A stretch of 8,888 nucleotides of DNA, taken from Planctomycetota bacterium. GTDB taxonomy: Bacteria; Planctomycetota; Planctomycetia; Planctomycetales; Planctomycetaceae. The stretch lies in contig JAEYWB010000025.1 in the NCBI GenBank assembly GCA_023429275.1, forward strand, positions 1 to 8,888, given 5' to 3'. The position numbers and the translations under genes were made by a program. Under the pieces are notes generated by a model, which saw only the letters and a list, made by a program, of their open reading frames with translations, made no database searches and was not told the origin of the DNA. Positions 6,180-8,888 of the stretch are shown piece after piece (positions within the stretch are counted from its first letter, which is position 1; every line of letters begins with the position of its first letter).

Positions 6180-6815
6180 ATGCAGATCGTTCACTATCCT
6201 CATCCCGTTCTCCGCCAGAAGTCCGTCGAGGTCCAGCGGATCGACGACGACCTCCGCAAGACGATCGCCGGGATGTTCGAGCTCATGTACGCCGCGCGAG
6301 GCGTGGGGCTTGCGGCCAACCAGATCGGGCTCCCGTTCCGGTTCTTCGTCGCCAATTTCTCCGGCGACCCGAAGGAGAAGGAGCACGAGTTCGTCTTCAT
6401 CAACCCGACGATCACGAACCGCAAGGGGAGCGAGATCGACGAAGAGGGCTGCCTCAGCCTTCCCGGCCTGTACGCGGATGTCCGGCGTGCGAACGAAGTC
6501 GTCATCGAGGCTTACGACCTCGAGGGACTGGGCTACCAGCTGACGTTGGACGAATTGCCCGCCCGGATCGTCCAGCACGAGCTCGACCACCTCGACGGAG
6601 TGCTGTTCATCGACCGGGTGGCGGACTCGGTGAAGCGGGAGATCGATTCCAAGGTCAACGCCTTCGTCGACCGGCATGTTGCCGCCCAGAAGAGTGGCCA
6701 GCTCCCGGCGGACGCCGCCCTGCAGGACCAGGTCAAGCAGCTCCTGGCCGACAAGAAGATTCCGACTCCCGGCCCGATCGTCCCGCCGCAGACGGTGGAA
6801 CGGAAGAAGAGCTGA
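6180..6815 (+). CDS. def: Peptide deformylase
   Basis: This cytosolic metalloenzyme removes the formyl group from the N-terminal methionine of nascent proteins, the first step of N-terminal maturation. All three family motifs are intact: motif 1 GVGLAANQ (41-48), motif 2 EGCLS (89-93) with metal-ligand Cys91, and motif 3 QHELDH (132-137) with metal ligands His133 and His137 and catalytic Glu134. The protein has 211 residues, longer than the usual 165-190. The extra length is a C-terminal tail after about 165, helical and Lys/Gln-rich and then Pro-rich (KKIPTPGPIVPP). The ATG at 6180 gives the normal family N-terminus (MQIVHYPHPVLRQKS), yet no Shine-Dalgarno site precedes it. It stands alone rather than next to fmt, with a divergent gene upstream and a convergent one downstream, and is bracketed by two copies of the 128-bp repeat. 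Confidence 0.96.
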   Translation: MQIVHYPHPVLRQKSVEVQRIDDDLRKTIAGMFELMYAARGVGLAANQIGLPFRFFVANFSGDPKEKEHEFVFINPTITNRKGSEIDEEGCLSLPGLYADVRRANEVVIEAYDLEGLGYQLTLDELPARIVQHELDHLDGVLFIDRVADSVKREIDSKVNAFVDRHVAAQKSGQLPADAALQDQVKQLLADKKIPTPGPIVPPQTVERKKS

Positions 6816-6867
6816 GTCGCGGCGACTGGTGGTTTGGCACAGCCAGGATGAGGGGTTCGCGAGATTA

Positions 6868-6993
6868 GAAGGTGTTTCAAAACCCTTTTTAGCCACAGAG
6901 AGCACAGAGGGCTCTCTGTGTTCTCTGTGACCTCTGTGGCAAACCTCCGTCACGACCGATCAACGAACCTGCTTGGAGTTTTGAAACGGCTTC
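6868..6993. mobile_element. 126-bp MITE-like element inserted in repeat copy 3
   Basis: The ends are GAAGGTGTTTCAAAA (6868-6882) and TTTTGAAACGGCTTC (6979-6993), inverted repeats matching at 13 of 15 positions. TTA flanks both sides (6865-6867 and 6994-6996), while copy 1 has a single uninterrupted GATTAGCCGG and copy 2 GATCAGCCGG at the same site. It is too short to encode a protein, so it would have to be mobilised in trans. Terminal repeats of this kind and a 3-bp TNA duplication recall some IS5-family groups, but the family assignment is a guess. Inside is an inverted array of CACAGAG heptamers (6892-6940). Confidence 0.75.
6892..6940. repeat. Inverted CACAGAG array inside the MITE-like element
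   Basis: CACAGAG occurs at 6894 and 6903, and its complement CTCTGTG at 6914, 6923 and 6932, all at a 9-bp period. The outer GCCACAGAG (6892-6900) and CTCTGTGGC (6932-6940) are perfect inverted copies, so the block can fold as a hairpin in several registers. Confidence 0.75.
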
Positions 6994-7222
6994 TTAGCCG
7001 GAACGCGCTAACGTCCGGTTCGAATCGGGGAATCGCGCCCGCCGGCGAATGGACGCAACCCCTCATTCGAGTTGTGGCGAAGCACTAGCCCCGGGCAGCT
7101 CATCGCGCTACGTACGGATTGAACAGAAGGTCGTCAGGCGCGCTGAAGGCAGCACGCGGGCATCGAAGCTGACGATCGCTCGCATCGGCCACTCCTCCGC
7201 CACGTCGGCGGGCTCTCGGTCT

Positions 7223-8888
7223 TCACGAACCTCCCGCGTTCAGTTCGTTGATCTCGAGCAGGATGAGAGGGGCGGGCGATTCGAGTCGGCCGCGGTCGAC
7301 GGTCAGTCGAAGCTGCCGGACCTGCGATCGCCACGTCCAGCCGGGATGACTTCCGATCGGAATGAGGACCCGGTGCGGCTTGCCGTCGGGACGGATCTCC
7401 CAGGTCAGGCGGGAGCGATCGTCGAATGTTTTGCCGTCGCCAAGTTCGAGCACGACGGTCGGCCAGATCGCCTCGTTTCCAGCAGGGGCTGTCGCGGCGA
7501 GTACCAGCGTCGCGTAGTTACACAGCCCGGGGTTGATGTTCTCCGTGACCACAAACGCGGGCGGGCTCTGATCCGGCGTTGACGTATCCCTGTTCTCTGC
7601 CGGCACCCAGGGAGGCAGAATGTGTGCCGCCGCAACGTGGGGCTCAAGCTGAGACCAGCGCCGCTCCCCCCACACATCGGGGAGGCGGCGCATCTCAAAC
7701 GGAACGGCGAACGGACGCGGGATGATCTCCAGGCCAGGCCATCGTGAACCGGCTGGAACCGCATAGGGATAGGGGTAGGGGTCCAGCAGGGCGTCGACGG
7801 GCCGGTAGTTTCTGAGCACCCAGGTGGAGATCATCCAGTATCGAAGCGTGCCGGGGATGGAATCAAAGAACCCCCAATCCCAGAGGATGACCGGTGTCGG
7901 GTGCGACCTGAGATCCTGGACGGCGCGGCGCTGTTCGGCCGGCGATCCGATGCAGAAGGCGATCGCGTGGCGAGTCGGATTGGATCGCTGCTGTTCGATG
8001 TTGGCGATTCCCTGTTCGACCGGCCAGAAGCACTCACCGGGAGGGATGAGCTTCGCAATCGCAGGGTCCGGAGCGTAAAGCCTCGCCTCCTCGGCAGGCA
8101 TCTTGCGGAGGTTCCGTACAAACTCCGGAAGGCTGGCGGGTCGGCCCGGTTCGTTAAACGTCAGCAGGAGCAGCCCCCCCTGCGCTGCGAGCCGCAGCGA
8201 GTTGTCGGTGATCCAGAGGTTTCGTCGCGAGAGTTCTCGTAAGAACGTGAACACCAGGAGTGGCCAGAAGACCCGTAACGGGACGGTGGCGGACTCGATG
8301 TGCCAGTCGCTCGACCTGCCGAGCCCGCGGTAGAGGAACAGCGTCGTGACGACGACCAGAAACGCCCACTGCCGACGCCGGGCCGCGCGGAGCCGCGGCC
8401 AGAGAATCGCCCCGCCCGCCGCGAACGCGGTGAGCACGATCAGCGACGAGGAGAGTCTCTGGTTGTCATACCACTTGTTCTCGACGGGCAGGCCATAGAA
8501 AGCGGTGTAGTGCCGGGCGTAGTCGAAGAGAATTGTCCAGTAGTCGAGAGCGGCCTGGGCTCCCGCGAGCGCCGCAATCCCTGCCGAGAACAACACCGCC
8601 GTCAATCCGACGACTCCAAAGCTCCAGGCGAGGCCCGTCAGGATTCCGCGGCGATTCAGCCTCGCCGCCGCGCCGACGGCGAGAGCCGTTCCAATCCCTG
8701 CCAGCCAGGGGACGGCGATGTCGTATCCGGAAAGGAACGGAACAATCCCCAGCGGAATCAGCAGGAGCCATCGCGGCCGGACCGGCGACCGCAGAATCTC
8801 GACAGAGAGCCCCATGGAGATCAGAAGCAACCCTTCGCGCAGTCCCCCGCCGCGCCCCGACCCGGTCGGGATGTTGACGGCCAGAAAC
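7223..8888 (-). CDS. Polytopic membrane protein with C-terminal soluble domain (start outside window)
   Basis: The frame is open to the right edge, so the 554 visible residues are the C-terminal part of a longer protein; TTG and ATG codons near 8815-8830 are internal. Numbering from the edge, hydrophobic segments lie at about 20-32, 40-55, 58-72, 82-109, 148-163, 174-187 and 206-222. Arg-rich links between them (ARLNRRG, RLRAARRRQ) suggest cytoplasmic loops. GLGRSSDWHIESA at about 188-200 between two such segments resembles loops seen in large polytopic glycosyltransferase-like proteins, but I cannot name a family. From about 245 to the end is a soluble domain, probably periplasmic, with a Trp/Pro-rich middle and a beta-rich last 120 residues (EIRPDGKPHRVLIPIGSHPG) of carbohydrate-binding appearance. 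A glycosyltransferase-like or envelope-polysaccharide role is only a guess. It converges on pdf. Confidence 0.8.
   Translation of the reverse strand, partial: FLAVNIPTGSGRGGGLREGLLLISMGLSVEILRSPVRPRWLLLIPLGIVPFLSGYDIAVPWLAGIGTALAVGAAARLNRRGILTGLAWSFGVVGLTAVLFSAGIAALAGAQAALDYWTILFDYARHYTAFYGLPVENKWYDNQRLSSSLIVLTAFAAGGAILWPRLRAARRRQWAFLVVVTTLFLYRGLGRSSDWHIESATVPLRVFWPLLVFTFLRELSRRNLWITDNSLRLAAQGGLLLLTFNEPGRPASLPEFVRNLRKMPAEEARLYAPDPAIAKLIPPGECFWPVEQGIANIEQQRSNPTRHAIAFCIGSPAEQRRAVQDLRSHPTPVILWDWGFFDSIPGTLRYWMISTWVLRNYRPVDALLDPYPYPYAVPAGSRWPGLEIIPRPFAVPFEMRRLPDVWGERRWSQLEPHVAAAHILPPWVPAENRDTSTPDQSPPAFVVTENINPGLCNYATLVLAATAPAGNEAIWPTVVLELGDGKTFDDRSRLTWEIRPDGKPHRVLIPIGSHPGWTWRSQVRQLRLTVDRGRLESPAPLILLEINELNAGGS

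Larger units (their letters stand above)
6829..7085 (+). repeat. 128-bp palindromic dispersed repeat, copy 3, split by an insertion
   Basis: The copy spans 257 bp. Removing the 126-bp element at 6868-6993 and one TTA leaves exactly 128 bp, which align without gaps to copies 1 and 2 at 104 of 128 positions each by hand count. The central palindrome has one change here (CCGGTTCGAATCGG, 7015-7028), and the right half is the most diverged of the three copies. It starts 13 bp after the pdf stop codon. Confidence 0.85.
6816..7222. other. Convergent intergenic region with interrupted repeat copy 3
   Basis: These 407 bp lie between the ends of pdf and the minus-strand membrane-protein gene. Most of it is repeat copy 3 (6829-7085) with its 126-bp insertion (6868-6993). 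In the remaining stretch, 7086-7222, I see no terminator with a T-tract and no convincing gene, only short minus-strand frames reading past the end of the membrane-protein gene. Confidence 0.6.

Noticed and set aside
6135..6953. A 272-codon minus-strand open frame across pdf
   Set aside because: It is antisense to a deformylase with intact motifs, and its HRGHREHRE-like N-terminus is just the CACAGAG array translated.
3746..7085. The three 128-bp repeats as a CRISPR array or a conserved structured RNA
   Set aside because: The copies are kilobases apart and in mixed orientation, with no regular spacers. Differences in the arms do not show compensatory pairs.
7108..7185. A short minus-strand frame (MRAIVSFDARVLPSARLTTF...) after the membrane-protein gene
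   Set aside because: It looks protein-like and may be a gene remnant, but it has only 25 codons, no ribosome site and no recognisable family, so I do not call it.

Overview
The window is GC-rich chromosomal DNA that looks planctomycete. The reasons are a PQQ-type propeller protein opening with the WPQFRGPxGxG signature, a run of small secreted Tyr/Cys/Pro-rich proteins of unknown function, weak or absent Shine-Dalgarno sites at some genes, GTG and TTG starts, and repeat-laden intergenic DNA. This assignment is inferred from gene content; no rRNA or other phylogenetic marker is present.

Layout. (1) 1-967, minus: the first 322 codons of a type IIA topoisomerase A subunit (GyrA/ParC family), running off the left edge. 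(2) 968-1398: a divergent intergenic region with one plausible minus-strand promoter. (3) 1399-3630, plus: three consecutive genes for exported proteins of 145, 263 and 261 aa, none of known function. The second and third share a G-[VL]-V-R-I motif just after the signal peptide and have Cys clusters. A strong 14-bp hairpin at 3668-3698 follows the last one. (4) 3631-3950: a repeat-rich convergent spacer holding three period-7 arrays and copy 1 of a 128-bp dispersed repeat. (5) 5778 down to 3951, minus: a two-gene unit encoding an exported coiled-coil protein and an exported eight-bladed PQQ-like propeller protein, 22 bp apart. (6) 5779-6179: divergent spacer with repeat copy 2 and a candidate promoter for pdf. 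(7) 6180-6815, plus: peptide deformylase with all three catalytic motifs. (8) 6816-7222: convergent spacer with repeat copy 3, which is split by a 126-bp insertion-like element. (9) 7223-8888, minus: the C-terminal 554 codons of a polytopic membrane protein whose start lies outside the window.

How the genes relate. The housekeeping functions are DNA topology and N-formyl removal from nascent proteins. Five of the other proteins are predicted to be exported or in the membrane, so most of the window serves the cell envelope or periplasm, but no pathway links them.

The most unusual content is non-coding. A 128-bp imperfect palindrome occurs three times, always intergenic and always exactly 128 bp once the insertion is removed, with 81-83% pairwise identity by hand count. 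Its exact centre is CCGGTTCGAACCGG. Copies 2 and 3 bracket pdf in the same orientation. Copy 3 contains a 126-bp MITE-like element with 13/15 matching terminal inverted repeats and a TTA duplication, and copies 1 and 2 show what the site looks like without the insertion.
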